Below are positions 35,507-47,789 of a stretch of 64,000 nucleotides of DNA, piece by piece. A program made the translations under genes and the position numbers. The stretch spans positions 50,077,395 to 50,141,394 of the forward strand of contig CM046307.1 of assembly GCA_025267735.1 (NCBI GenBank). Direction: 5' to 3'. Positions within the stretch are counted from its first letter, which is position 1; each line of letters opens with the position of its first letter. Below the pieces are notes generated by a model. The model made no database searches. It was not told where the DNA came from and was given only the letters and a program-made list of their open reading frames with translations. Source of the DNA: Mactra quadrangularis. Its lineage: Eukaryota; Mollusca; Bivalvia; Venerida; Mactridae.

Positions 35507-36174
35507 ATTGGTCACACCCTGATGGACGAAATGTGATTGGAGCATCTTTTCTATTATTTCTACCTTTTTTTATTTAACATTGCATACATTTATCTGAGTG
35601 GGTCTAAAATAATTTCTCTCTTTCACTATCCTTTCCAACTTTCCTCTTGCGCACCATTGAAGAAATTTTAATCTTTGATAGCTCAATGTAACAATGTAGA
35701 TGTACAATGTAGATGTAGCTTCATGACTTATTATAACTAATTGCTTTATTAAGAACTAACAGGAAATTGATGTCAAGAAAACTGTGGACCCAGTGCTACA
35801 CAATTAGACTGGTTCAATGTTAGTAGCCATATTGTTTCTCACAATATGTCAGTCCTAATTGTTTTGATTCACAAGTGTAATGTAATATAGAAAAAAATTG
35901 TCCAGAACAGAGCAATCAAGTACACCCTGTGAATTACGATATCATGATATGAATTGTTAAAACCAGAAAAGTTTATAGATGACTAGAAAAGAAGAAAAAA
36001 ATAGATTCAAAGGAAAAATAAATTGTTTTGACCCTCCTGAGGATTGATTTGTATTTTTTTGTGAATTGTACCACACTGAGAGTGTCCGTGATTTATTGGA
36101 CAATCAGGATTTGTAGTTGTTGTTGGCGTGGCAATGGTGGTGTGAATTAAAACATGTCTGTGATAGTGATAAAG

Positions 36175-36205
36175 AGATAGAGAGAGAGGGAGAGGGAGAG
36201 AGAAT
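36175..36205 (+). repeat. (GA)n-type simple repeat
   Basis: A short purine run of GAGA and GAGG units. Confidence 0.8.
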
Positions 36206-36540
36206 CAGTTTGATGAAACAATTTAATTATCTAAATACATAGATAGTCTATGCGAACATTTTGTACTATTGTATACTAGTATTGTAGGACTTGACCTTCC
36301 TGTTACTGGATAGAGAAGTGAGTTCACACAACTTATAATTATTACTCTAGAGTCAGGTTCTTTCACCCTACAATACTGAACTTTTCATATATCAGTCATT
36401 TGTAACTAGCACATCTCACACTCTGTCCACCTGCAGTGAGTGGGATAGTAGAAGAAAAGATAGATGTTTCTATCTTCTTACTATTTTTAACAGATTTAAA
36501 GTTTGTAAATGATATGAAAATTGTATTCACCAGTTGTGCA

Positions 36541-36687
36541 TGTGTAACCCGATAAAAAACCAAGGTCTGAACGGAGATAATAGAACCCTTGACCTCTCGA
36601 GTCGTAAGCGGACACATTACCATGTCGCCATAAAAGCTAGCTTGAAGGCAAGGGAGTACAAGTGCCATATTATACCTCTGCTACACT
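36541..36687 (-). mobile_element. tRNA-like SINE, copy 1 of a pair
   Basis: Read on the minus strand, the repeat begins GTGTAGCAGAGGTATAATA, continues with CTTCAAGCTAGCTTTTATGG and a tRNA-like part, and ends near GGGTTACA. It matches 36797-36943 closely. Open frames over it are incidental. Confidence 0.75.
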
Positions 36688-36796
36688 CACACCCTCCTTA
36701 TCAGAATTCCTCCTCAAATTCTTGGAGCTTGATTGTCTGTGGGACTATCAAAGGGTGCAATTCCACAATTCCTAGTGGGTTATTTACATTGGCCAC

Positions 36797-36943
36797 CAAA
36801 TGTAACCTGAAAAAAACCATGGTCCAAACTGAGATTAGAACCCACAACCTCTTGAGTTGTAAGTAGACACTCTACCACATTGCTATAAAAGCTAGCTTGA
36901 AGGCAAGGGAGTACAAGTGCGGTATTATACCTCTGCTACACAT
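36797..36943 (-). mobile_element. tRNA-like SINE, copy 2 of a pair
   Basis: Same family and orientation as 36541-36687, 256 bp away. The minus strand shows an A-box-like TAGCAATGTGGTAGAG and a B-box-like GGGTTCTAATC. The two copies lie head to tail with 109 bp between, suggesting a dimeric insertion or local duplication. Confidence 0.75.
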
Positions 36944-37274
36944 GTATGTCTTATAACTATCTTGTGATAAAATCTTTACCATAGCTGAGTTCTATTCATG
37001 TCAGACTGTTTATCTGTATATAAGAAAGGTGACTATTGTTCATTAAGTTGACACTACATCTGTAATTATTATGTTACTATCAATTTAAGGTTCTATATTT
37101 CATTATTATTGATCCTATGGAAGCTTTAATGTTACTGCTTCAGGAATGTTTATAATTTGATTTTGTACAATATGTTGTAATGTTAGATATCTGTTTACGT
37201 CAGATTGCTTTCTTGTACTGCAGAAACTCTCAGAAACTATAACTTGACCTTTATACAGTTAAATTATCACTTCT

Positions 37275-37520
37275 AGTTCATGGATAGTTCATGAACTATC
37301 CAGTAATGTTCATGAACTATCCAGTCATGTTCATGAACAATACAGTCATGTTCATGAATCAACTTCATGAACAGTTCATATAATGTTCATGAAGATAAAA
37401 TGACACAGATTCATCATAGGTTCATAAAAAATTCAGTTATATCTAGAAAATGTTCATAAATATCATAAATATGATGAACATTAGCTCATGAACTTTGATT
37501 AAGAACTGTTTATTTACTGT
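37275..37520. repeat. Degenerate array of palindromic GTTCATGAAC units
   Basis: Around ten units contain TTCATGAA or GTTCATGAAC. The best spaced, ATGTTCATGAACTATCCAGT, has a 21-22 bp period at about 37284-37360. Units become irregular to the right. Confidence 0.75.
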
Positions 37521-40500
37521 TCATGAACTGTTCATACATGGCTTAAATATTTCATTATTTTATGTACATCATTCTTCTAGGGTATGAATTCTGTAGATTT
37601 CTTGAATTGTGTAGCTCACTAGGATTCCTGCTTATTCAGTTTACATGGGCTGATCCTGAAATGTGAAATTAGTTCTAGAAGGGTTGCCCAGTGTTTTTTG
37701 TTATAGAAGATCAATTCATTCTTTGATTTTTCCCTGAGATACTGATGACACCATAAATGTCATTTTAAATCCTATATTCTAGTTATAAACTGATTAATTG
37801 ATAAGTTTATTCAACACATTTTTATGTCTCAGAAATTCCCTATGGAAATTCTTCACAATATTATGACCCAATTTCTCTATAGCTTTTCCAGAGTCACTGA
37901 TTTCAGTTGACTATAGTATTTTCTAGTTTTAAAAGGTGTATTATTGTAAGGAAAAATGTTGTTCTTCTATAATTAAAAGTCAATAATAGGTTATATTTCC
38001 TGGAGTTGAGACATTGATATATTTAGACTAAAGACTAGGTCTGTTTCATTAACCAAGTATTCAATTAGGTTTTCAGCTATTAAAGGTGTCTGATGTTTTA
38101 AAATTTCATGGCATATCAAGTGTATTTCATGAATGTAAGAACGGGGAAAATCATTATCTCTTTTGCTCTCTCAAAAATCAAAGTGCTGGAAGCACAGAAT
38201 GAAAGATTTAATGGCAGGTCTGTTAAACTGATTCCAGCTTCATTTGACTGTAAATTATATATTATGTGTCAAAGGTTGGAGGTCTTAATCACCAATTATT
38301 TGATTTGATGATAATCTGATCTTAAATTTCATTGGCTATTTATTGCACTTCTCATAAATGAGAGCATGAATAAAATAATAAGTTTTTCAATGCCATCTCA
38401 AAGATATTGGCCCTTGTGCAACTTCTAGTGGTGATTTAATTTAACAGCTAAATTCAGAGATTTAACCTTCCAGAAGGGATGAGTAGGTTGACTGACTTTA
38501 CTGATAAAACGGGATACAGTCTCAGAGTTGCTAATAAGCCTTAAACCAAACAAAAAACACTACAGAAAAACTTGATGAGAAGGGAATGAATGCTAACAAG
38601 TAATATTTGAAGTGTATAAAATGAGGCATGTGACATTATACATTTAAGTCAAAGATTTCGAGATTTCTAATAAAACATTTTGTTATATCATTCTAAGATT
38701 GCTGTCATATTATAAGATTAATGAAGATTTAACTTAGAAACTTTCCTGATTGCTTTTAGACTGTGTGTTTTTTTGTTTGATGTCATCAATTATATTGTGA
38801 ATTCCTCACACAAGTAGGATATTTCTACACAAATCTGTATTGATACAGCTCGGTTACAAGCTTTATTCTGTCTCTGATTTATTTGTTCAAGAAATGTGTT
38901 TTTATATTTACAATACAAACACAATTAACACTTCTCTGACTCTTATAATACTCACTGTGTCACATATCTCCTTTCAAGGAATAAAACACTCTTATTTTAG
39001 AGATATTGTAGGGTCGTTCAATGAATAATATGAATAGAAAATTGTAAATATTATGAAAGATGTTGTAATGATTTGTTGAAAGTTTTAATGGCTATTCAAG
39101 TTTACTTTAACATTATAGAATATGGAGATGGTAAAATGCTTTTAAACACTTGAAGTTACTCATCCTCAGATTTCATAAAAACTTCTAGAAATGGAATCAG
39201 TTTCAAGAGAAATTTTCAAAACGTAATACACTAATATTTCAGCATATTAGCCTTTCAACAATTGTATTGATTGTAATCAGGTTTTTGATTTAGTGCATTT
39301 TAGCTTTTTTGTGTTTTAGAAAAGAACTTTTTTCTGACTGCAAAGTAGAAATTAAGAAAGATATTACTATTTGATAAGTTGTAAGAAACTAGACACTAGT
39401 GACAGTCACATCTGAGTCTCTTTAATCTCATTTTATTTGTTTTGGATCATCAACCAAAACAAATAAATCTATTGTAATTACTGAAATAGAATGTACTGTA
39501 TATCATTTTTATGTAACTATGGAATGAGCAAAAAATATTTCTTCACTCCTTACCGACTACCGTATATTCCCTAATTTAAAACACTCCCGGGTGCGTAACA
39601 TTTTCAAAAAGAGGAGCATTTATAAGAGTACTAATAAAAATGATGGTAAAGTTACTGCAATAAATATTGTAAGAAAATGTACCCTTGTAATACAATATTT
39701 AACTGGAAATTATTATATTGCTAATCTAGCTTTGTGTAGAGACATAATAGGCGTAGCATAAGTCAGAGTTGTCAAAAGCAAATATGAAGTACAACTCCTT
39801 TAATCGTTTCTTTACTTATTCAGTAAGTGTTAATTTTTTTATTTTTTTTGAATTCAAAATCATTTAGGTACATTCAATTTTTTTTCTAAAGAAGGGGGGC
39901 ATTTATGAGAGGAGGGACATTTAATACTGAAAACTGAACTATTTCTTACACGAAACCAAATTGCCAATAAGTGCCATGAGAAGAGATGTTTACTTTGTCT
40001 TATGTAATAATTATAATGGTTTTAATGATTAGCTCATATTGAGTTCAGTGGATTCTAACTTTCTCAAGTATCTCTGTACCAAATTTTAAAATAACTCGGA
40101 TATTCTATAACCTAAACAACTACTAGTATCTACACTAAATTCCACTATTTTATATACAAAAAAGCAATGTTACTACATGTACTCACCAAGATATAAATGC
40201 ATCACTAATGGAACATTATAAATCATTTTCTGACTATAAATATTTGATGAGACTATAAGTGGTTCTTATAGTTCTATGTAAATATTATATAATACATGTA
40301 CTGGTATATTGACTCACTGTATCTCTGTTTCTCTGCTTCCCCTGTTGTATTGTGTAACATGACTATCTTAACTGTTTCACAGAAACTCCTCTCCTATCTC
40401 ACCTAGTTCAGGATGTGCCACTGACAGTGGAATATAATTTACTAGTATTATGTGGCATCCAAGATACAATGGTAAGGTAAAAATCTGCCTCATTTGCCCC

Positions 40501-40689
40501 GACTTTTGAGAATGCAAGTGGAACCTAACTGTAAAATGCCATAGTGGCTAACATGGCCCCAAGTAACAAGTCTGAATTACTTGTTCATCTTAAGGAAATA
40601 CAAAATGAATAGCATTATAGTAAATTGTCTGTCTCATATGACTGGCTCTGTTAAAAGTTTAAAATAGTTTCAGTGTAGTTAAAAGTCTG

Positions 40690-40880
40690 CTTTTATATAC
40701 ATGTTCAGCAGATCATTGAAACCACCTTCAGGCAGGACCTCACATTACCCATTTACACTTGTGTGTGGAGTGAAACAACTGTAAGTGAATCTTTCGCTCA
40801 ATGAAATAAGCATTGCCTTTAGTGGGATTTGAACTCAAGACTTCTTTATCCCTAAGCACGAGTGCTACGACAGGACCACT
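40690..40880 (-). mobile_element. tRNA-derived SINE (minus strand)
   Basis: The minus strand carries a tRNA-like head: GTCGTAGCACTCGTGCTTAG (A-box region) and GAGTTCAAATCCCAC (B box) near 40830-40870. The body contains ATTACCCATTTACACTTGTG. No clear target duplication was found. Confidence 0.55.
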
Positions 40881-41489
40881 GCTGACTATGTCACTGAATG
40901 GAAGATGCATAAAGCAGTTATAAACCTAACTAATAGAACATTCACTGAAACTTCTCAGTATAAATTTAACAGTTAGTTCGTACTTGAACCTGTTATATTC
41001 TAATATTTATGTTTTCTATGCTATAACGTAGAAGATGTTTTGTTTTGTTAAGTTTTAAAACACCTCATGAATGTCTGTTGGAGAATGCTGTCTCCTTGGT
41101 GATGTTATGTTCACTTGTGCAAGTTTTAGTCATGTTATAGACATTTATTTAGATGAATTCATATTATTCTCTTAAAATTTCTTGTGTTTTAGGAAAATAT
41201 GACCTTCAAAATAACATATGTCATAATGATGTATCTATGAGTTGTGAAATCTATGTAATTTAAAATCTATTTGACCTTGCAGTATGTATATCTGTATTAA
41301 GATTGTTTGCTGTCAGCCATTTTTGTCTACGTTTTATGATTCTTTTTTATGGTCTAAGTTATAATTATGACATAATGCCTATTTTCTGACTAAATTTTCT
41401 GACTAAAAAAGTTATTACATTTCATTATAGTGTAAGTTTAATGCGGATGCATGTTAACTGACTTTACAGCTATTACCCCTGGCTACTGG

Positions 41490-41715
41490 TGTCTATTTGC
41501 CAAGCTTCCTTGGGAATCTTTTACTCTGCTAATGTGCAGCCAACACATGGGTGCAATCTAATGTTAACACCCTTTGCATGTACCCATTTACTCCATGGTG
41601 AAGTAAAGCAATTATATATAAATTTATTGTACATAGAAATTATCAGTGTCCCTGTGAGATTAAAACTGGGACCTCTCTATCCCTAAGTGTGCTTCCTACC
41701 ATTTAGCTAATACTA
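41490..41715 (-). mobile_element. tRNA-derived SINE (minus strand), related copy
   Basis: The minus-strand head TTAGCTAAATGGTAGGAAGC, then CACTTAGGGATAGAGAGGTC and AGTTTTAATCTCAC, parallels the head of the copy at 40690-40880 (both have CTTAGGGATA). The body is more diverged. Confidence 0.5.
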
Positions 41716-41819
41716 GCTCATATGATTGGTGTCCCGGCTTAAATCAACAGCTCTCTATTAGTAAGGTATTTTTTTATTCAAGACAGCAAGTTGTTAACCA
41801 AAATGACCTCGAAGATGAC

Positions 41820-42245
41820 TTTGAAAGGGGGTCACATTTTCTGATAAAATGATGGCTTCATACTTTCATTTAAAATTAACTAATATCATTATATCACCAT
41901 AATTTGATATAAGATTATTATTGTAATGTTTAAATCCACAGAGATCAACTGATAAGTTATCCATATGATCTTGTTGTCAACCTCAGAAGAGGGCCTTATT
42001 TTCTGATACAATATGATGGTCTGATATTGTCATTTAAAATCAACTTATATTATTATATCGCCATATTTTGATATTTGATTATTATTGCTATGATTAAATC
42101 TACAGAGCGCTACTAGTAAGTTATCCATACGACCTTGTAGGAGACCTCCGACGAGGGCCACATTTTCTGATACAATATGATGGCCCGATACTGCCATTTA
42201 AAATGAACTAAAATTATTTTGATATTAGATTATTACAAGGTTTAA
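41820..42245 (+). repeat. Tandem repeat, about 163-bp unit, 2.6 copies
   Basis: CATTTTCTGATAAAATGATGG near 41835 recurs as TATTTTCTGATACAATATGA near 41998 and again near 42161, each followed by CATTTAAAAT.AACT and, in the first two units, AAGTTATCCATA. The last unit is truncated. Units are noticeably diverged. Confidence 0.8.
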
Positions 42246-44049
42246 ATCTATCAAGAGTACAGTAAACATAGTGTATTGTTAAAATTTGGAGTCAGAAAGT
42301 CTTGAAGTTTCAGGAAACATATTATAGAAGGTTTATTGTTGAAGATTTAGTAAATCTATCTTAATATGAGATTAGCCCACTAGGGACATGACAGAGATAA
42401 AATACTCTGACAACAATGATCTAGAACTCTTACAAAAAAATCTTTTTTACCAACCTCTCTGTAAAAGACTAATTTATCTTCATTAAGATGTGATCTTCAT
42501 TCTGGAGGAAGTTCTGGACCTTGGGAGGTTTTTATTATATTAAACAGAATGACTAAGGGATATTTTGTGATTATTTTGTTCAACAGCCGTTTTTTCTATG
42601 TCTTTGCACAATGAATGCATTTCTTCGACCAGTGTTTCAGTTTTTAGTAAATTCTACATACATATTTTATACAGATTTTCTTTGTTCTTTACAAAGTGAA
42701 CAAATAAGCTCACTGGAGCATCTGCCAGCTTGATTTAAGCTTCAGGTCCCCTTCCCCTGGGATTTATCTGTCACAAACAAAATTCAGAATGATATTTTCT
42801 GTGGCTCTCTATAAAAAAGATACTAGTTTTGACTAAGCAGGGATAGATGAGACATTTTACAGCATTCAGAGTACTGGAACACATGTGACTATATGAAACA
42901 CATATGACTTAATGAAGCACATGTGACATATACATGTATTGATATTTCACCTCTGCCTAAGTAATAAATCTCTGAAAAACTGTTTTGTTTTGAACAAAAA
43001 GTCAAAAAATTTGTTGATGATGATGAGTTTCAGTCACATTCCTGAAAGTAAAATGATAAAAACATGCACCTTTACAATGAAATGTATCTATAAAAAAAGC
43101 AATAGAATTAATTTTGTAATTTGTGATTTTCAGCAATAATGTGTAAAACTGTTGTTTGCGTCTCGTCTCGCAGGTGGAAACCCCAATATTTTGAGTGTTG
43201 TACATCATCCATAGACCAGTGGTGATAATCTGTCAGTTCTCTGTCTGTGGTTTGTTAGAAAACCCAGTAGATTTCTGTTCAGTAATCTTATTGTATAGAG
43301 TTATAATCAGACAAAAAATGAAAACCAGTCACCTACTCTCTCACACAGTTATAGTCTTCACAACCAGAGCACAAATTATGTGACTGGTATCTAATAAATT
43401 GATCTGTCAGGGCTTCCCCTAATTGTCATGTGATCCCTATAATGAGATTTGATTGGATGAGTAAGCTAACTTGAATGTCTTAATACTCTCCTTTGTTGGA
43501 GGAAGGAAAATTTGTAGCGGATGTCATGGCAACCAGACCTGACTGTTAGAATAGGATTAATGGATGTTTGAATGACAACAGGTCTTTTTGTTTAATGATA
43601 TTTTTGTCATGGCATGACAATGATGAAGTTGGTGGAAATAAAGCATTTTGATTGTTTTTAGCATGCATGGGATAATTATGTGTTTGAGAGAAAATGTTTC
43701 ATGTTACATGTCAACTTAGAAATAATGTCTTAAAACATAATCATTCTGTTTATTAAGCTTCCATCAACTCTGTTCTCTCCTGATTATATTAATTTTAGCA
43801 TTTACAAATAAAATTGCTATTCTGTTCTTGCAGGGACCAATCAATATTTTTTACCATTAACAGTTTCAACTAAAGATTCTCTTACCCAATCTTGGCCTTG
43901 AAGACCATATTATGGTGCTAATACTTCATATTTGGATTTGTGCCATTTATACACAAACCATAAATCACTATTCAAATACAATTCCTTATGCACCCCATTA
44001 GTCTTGTAATGTCTCTTTATAATTTATCAATTAAAAAATGTTGACAATA

Positions 44050-44603
44050 GACCAGTTCATTGTTATTGTTATGATGTCTATAAATAGTAACAAGTAGCTG
44101 ATAAAGACTACAGGTAACCGTTCGCTGGTTGGCAAGAAATGATAGCGAGTAAATACAATGAAAACACAGTAATTTTAAAATTGCAATTACTAAGTCATTT
44201 TTCATCAAACAATTTAGTATTTTATATCACTAGAAAGGTCTTGAAATTCATATTTTGAATATTTAAAAATTATTTGTTAAAAAAGAATTATTTTTTATTG
44301 GCGAGTGTTTAAACCTAGTGCTTCAAATCGGCAAGAAGATAGTTCAAAAGACAGGTTTAAATCAACTCATATATTTTTTTAAAATAAAAATGTTGGCAAT
44401 TTTCTTATATTTTAAAAATATGAATTTCAAAAGCTTTCTATCAATATAAATATCATAAAAATCGGCCAATAAATAAAAAAGTTATCATGATTTAAAAATT
44501 CTGTTGCTATCCAATGTATGTCAACGTTGGTTTCTTTCTGCCAACCAGTAAATCAGCCAAAATATAGGTAGCAGGTGCTTGTGACGTTATCCGTGAACTG
44601 GTC
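44050..44603. mobile_element. TA-flanked MITE with imperfect long TIRs
   Basis: Termini GACCAGTTCA (left) and TGAACTGGTC (right) are perfect inverses flanked by TA (44048-44049, 44604-44605). Further in, CTGGTTGGCAAGAAA near 44124 is inverted as TTTCTTTCTGCCAACCAG near 44533, so the imperfect TIR extends over about 90 bp. It is 554 bp and non-coding. Confidence 0.75.
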
Positions 44604-44769
44604 TATACTCGATCAGCTAAATAAATTCTTTTTTTTTCATGCTTTATGGTGAAATGTTGTGTTACTAGATGAAAATATACAATGAAAATTTATAAATTTT
44701 GATATTTTTATCGTCAATGATGTCATCTTAGAAGATAAATGACGTCATATTGAAAAAAAAGGTTTTATA

Positions 44770-46265
44770 TTTTATCAGCTAATTATGTTGCTATGTACTT
44801 AGATATTTTATCAGTATATGGTCTGTTATATTTGTTATATTGTATCAGCTAATTATTATGTTGTATATACTTTATCTGCTAATTCGAATAGTACACTGTA
44901 TATATATTTTATCAGCAAATTACAGTGGTATTTTCATCAGCTAATTATAACGTTATTATACCCCCGCTTCGAAGAAGAGGGGGGTATACTGTTTTACCCT
45001 TGTCCGTGCGTGTGTGCGTGCGTGCGTCCGTCCGTTACAAAATTTCCGTCGCAGTTTTCTCAGCAACTATAACATGCAGCAGCCTAATACTTTGCATATT
45101 GCTTCATCCCATAGTCCCATGTGGTGTAAAGCGATTTCATGCTCCTTGCTCATCTACTTCCTGTTTGTCGCATATTTTTAGATTTTTGCGGGGGTATCAC
45201 TAGTGAGCATTAGCTCACAGATTTACTTGTTTTATCAGCAAATTGCTGTGCTATAAATTTTTATCAGCTAATTTTATGTTGTATATATGTTATCAGCTAA
45301 GTATAATGCTGCATATATTTTATAAGATAATTATAATGGAGTATATATTTTATCAGCAAATTATAATGATATATATTTTATCAGATAATTAAAATGCTGC
45401 ATATATTTTATCAGGTAATTATAATGGAGTATATATTTTATCAGGTAATTATAATGCTGCATATATTTTATCAGATAATTATAATGGAGTATATATTTTA
45501 TCAGGTAATTATAATGCTGCATATATTTTATCAGGTAATTATAATGGAGTATATATTTTATCAGGTAATTATAATGCTGCATATATTTTATCAGATAATT
45601 ATAATGGAGTATATATTTTATCAGATAATTATAATGCTGCATATATTTTATCAGGTAATTATAATGGAGTATATATTTTATCAGATAATTAAAATGCTGC
45701 ATATATTTTATCAGGTAATTATAATGGAGTATATATTTTATCAGGTAATTATAATGCTGCATATATTTTATCAGGTAATTATAATGGAGTATATATTTTA
45801 TCAGATAATTATAATGCTGCATATATTTTATCAGGTAATTATAATGGAGTATATATTTTATCAGGTAATTATAATGCTGCATATATTTTATCAGGTAATT
45901 ATAATGGAGTATATATTTTATCAGATAATTATAATGCTGCATATATTTTATCAGGTAATTATAATGGAGTATATATTTTATCAGATAATTATAATGGAGT
46001 GTATATTTTATCAGCAAATTATAATGATATATATTTCATTAATAAATTAAAATGACATAAATATTTTATCAGCAAATTATAATGCAAAAAATGATAATAA
46101 TATATATATTTTATCAGCTATTTAAAGTGTTATGTATATTTTACTAGCTAATTATATGGTGTATATAATATTCTATCTGTTAATTATAATGGTATTTATA
46201 TTTTATCAGCTAATAATAATGTTATATAAATTTTATCAGCAAATTATAATGTAATATGTATTTTA
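44770..46265 (+). repeat. Large minisatellite, 30-bp unit in 60-bp higher-order pairs
   Basis: Basic units are TATATTTTATCAGGTAATTA plus TAATGCTGCA or TAATGGAGTA. In the core (about 45390-45990) the two types alternate regularly, giving a 60-bp higher-order repeat of about ten periods. Diverged units extend to both sides. Because 30 is divisible by three, 218-codon frames stay open on both strands; they are artefacts. The array ends within about 10 bp of the splice acceptor at 46274, and its TTTTATCA unit forms the tract preceding that acceptor. Confidence 0.95.
44957..45229 (+). mobile_element. Repeat element inserted in the minisatellite
   Basis: A GC-richer block interrupts the 30-bp array. 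It starts TATACCCCCGCTTCGAAGAA, contains GGGGGTATACTGTTTTACCC and a run of GTGCGTGCGTCCGTCCGT, and ends with GCGGGGGTATCACTAGTGAG then CATTAGCTCACAG. TATACCCCCGC and GCGGGGGTATCA near the ends are inverse. No coding capacity. Boundaries are set by return to the array sequence. Confidence 0.65.
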
Positions 46266-46274
46266 TCATTACAG

Positions 46275-46388
46275 GACATTGTAGAAATAATATATGTGAT
46301 CAAGTATGTAAAGATATAGATAATGGAGGTTATATATGTGACTGTTACCATGGTTACCATTTAAATACTGATGGAATCTCATGTACAA
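46275..46388 (+). CDS. Exon 2 of secreted EGF-repeat protein: EGF-like domain 1
   Basis: This 114-bp exon is bounded by TTACAG and GTAAGT and has phase 1 at both ends, the classic symmetric class of shuffled EGF exons. Joined to exon 1 it covers residues 45-82 plus one base of codon 83. Six cysteines are spaced C-x4-C-x3-C-x9-C-x1-C-x12-C (Cys47, 52, 56, 66, 68, 81), ending CDCYHGYHLNTDGISC, which matches the EGF fold of the LDL-receptor/complement type with the usual Gly-Tyr and Asp-Gly. The acidic motif expected before Cys1 in calcium-binding EGF domains is absent if exon 1 is the direct neighbour. The domain implies disulfide-bonded extracellular protein, probably matrix or cell-surface adhesion. 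The splice acceptor abuts the large minisatellite. Confidence 0.85.
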
Positions 46389-46623
46389 GTAAGTTATAGA
46401 ACGTATACTCTATATATATTGTTTGAACTTTGCTGACCTTATTAATGTCATGGAAACCATACCCTCCAAAAATGTCTGCAGCAAACATTTTATAAATTGT
46501 TTTTTTAGCCAATGGGTATTTTTTTTTACTTCAGTAATATAGTGTTATCTTTAACTACCTTTACACTATAGAAAATATATGATTCTTTTAATTTGAATAT
46601 TTTTATTTCAAACAATATATATA

Positions 46624-46983
46624 CAGTATCTACCAAAAGTTTAGAGACAACAGTTTTTGAATTTAACAATTACTTTTGTATAAACATTATTTCTAAAATA
46701 TTTAAGTATGTTTTGTTATAAAATGAAAACAAATTTAATGAATGCAACACTTAACAAGATTCAGCGTCTGGCATCATAAAGCCTCCAAAACCATGATTAT
46801 TGTAACAATTTTCCATATAAAAGTTTTTATGCTATTTTTGTTATCTCTGTTATAATAATTATGAACACCAAAACAATAATACAATACTGCAAAGCATTTA
46901 AAAAAACAGTTATCAAATGTTAGCTAAAAGCCATTCAATAGGCCTACAATCTGAAAATGTCTCCAGACTTTAGGTGGGTACTG
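46624..46983. mobile_element. Tc1/mariner-type MITE (family T), intact copy
   Basis: Left end CAGTATCTACCAAAAGTTTA and right end (complement of CAGTACCCACCTAAAGTCTG) are imperfect TIRs, both reading into GAGACA. TA flanks both sides (46622-46623, 46984-46985). CAGT termini beside a TA target fit Tc1/mariner. The copy is 360 bp and non-coding. A second copy at 60276-61484 is interrupted. Confidence 0.85.
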
Positions 46984-47789
46984 TATATACAGATATAAAT
47001 ATAATGATTGACATAAATATAAATGACATTGAAGAAATTGGTAGATGAACAAAAAGCTTAGAGCTTAATAATGTTCATTACCTGAGTTAATAAGCTTATT
47101 AAATTTTCATATATTATCATGGCAATCATTTAGATTTAGAATAAACAAAGTTATTACTTATGATATACATGTATGTATGATTCTTTTGATTTTACCAAAT
47201 TTGAAGAAAAACAAACTTTTTAAAACTAATGTATTGCAACTCTTAGTACAGCATTAGGCCTCTATTATTTACTATTTCAATTGTTACAGATTATTTTGAC
47301 TGCATTTTATCATGAGGCACAAACACATCTGAAACAATTAACAATTATTTATCTCAACAAAAAATCTTTTGTTTGAGAAGTGTTCAGGTAATTTTTGATG
47401 GCACAATATGGTGCAATGTCTGTATATACATGTACTTGTATCATGTGTACAAGTCATATATTACAGTAAATTTGTTTATCTATGAGCTCTATACATGAAC
47501 AAATTAACTCACATTCTATGTTCTAACATGTATAAATTGTTTAATTAGGATCATTTTTCATGTGGCTACATTTCTTATTACTGTTGGAACACACACAATG
47601 AAGTAATGTAAGATTTCATTGAAACAGTAAAATCCTTTCACATTTTGTGTTTCTGTTAGCAATTATACTCTGTATTTTGTTGATACATTGCATGTCTATA
47701 AAGCATGCTTAAAGTTTTAGTCTTACTGGAAGCAATAAACTTCATTTGGATTTCAAATTTATGGGTTTTTCCCTGTGGTACAAAGATAA

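Larger units (their letters stand above)
11118..46274 (+). other. Intron 1 of the EGF-protein gene (about 35.2 kb)
   Basis: Bounded by GTAAAT at 11118 and TTACAG ending at 46274. I found no other convincing host exon on either strand, though a short exon could be missed. The intron is a repeat graveyard: minisatellites (11.6-12.3, 22.2-22.6, 28.7-29.2, 37.3-37.5, 41.8-42.2 and 44.8-46.3 kb), hAT, Tc1/mariner, LINE and SINE copies, and an unclassified 3.2-kb TIR element. Stretches 12.35-13.88, 15.45-16.2, 17.85-20.28, 20.83-22.2, 29.4-30.87, 33.0-35.3 and 37.5-40.7 kb show no feature I can name, beyond a duplicated ACGTAAGCACTGTGAG-like motif near 34.2-34.3 kb and a G run near 21255. Confidence 0.7.

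Noticed and set aside
36396..36866. Frames of 90 and 110 codons on opposite strands
   Set aside because: They overlap the SINE pair and read through tRNA-like sequence.
39561..39930. Possible transposon end at TACCGTATATTCCC
   Set aside because: No matching inverted end could be found to the right.
45361..46050. Long open frames of 218 codons on both strands
   Set aside because: Produced by a 30-bp repeat whose unit is stop-free in these frames; the peptide is a pure unit repeat on either strand.
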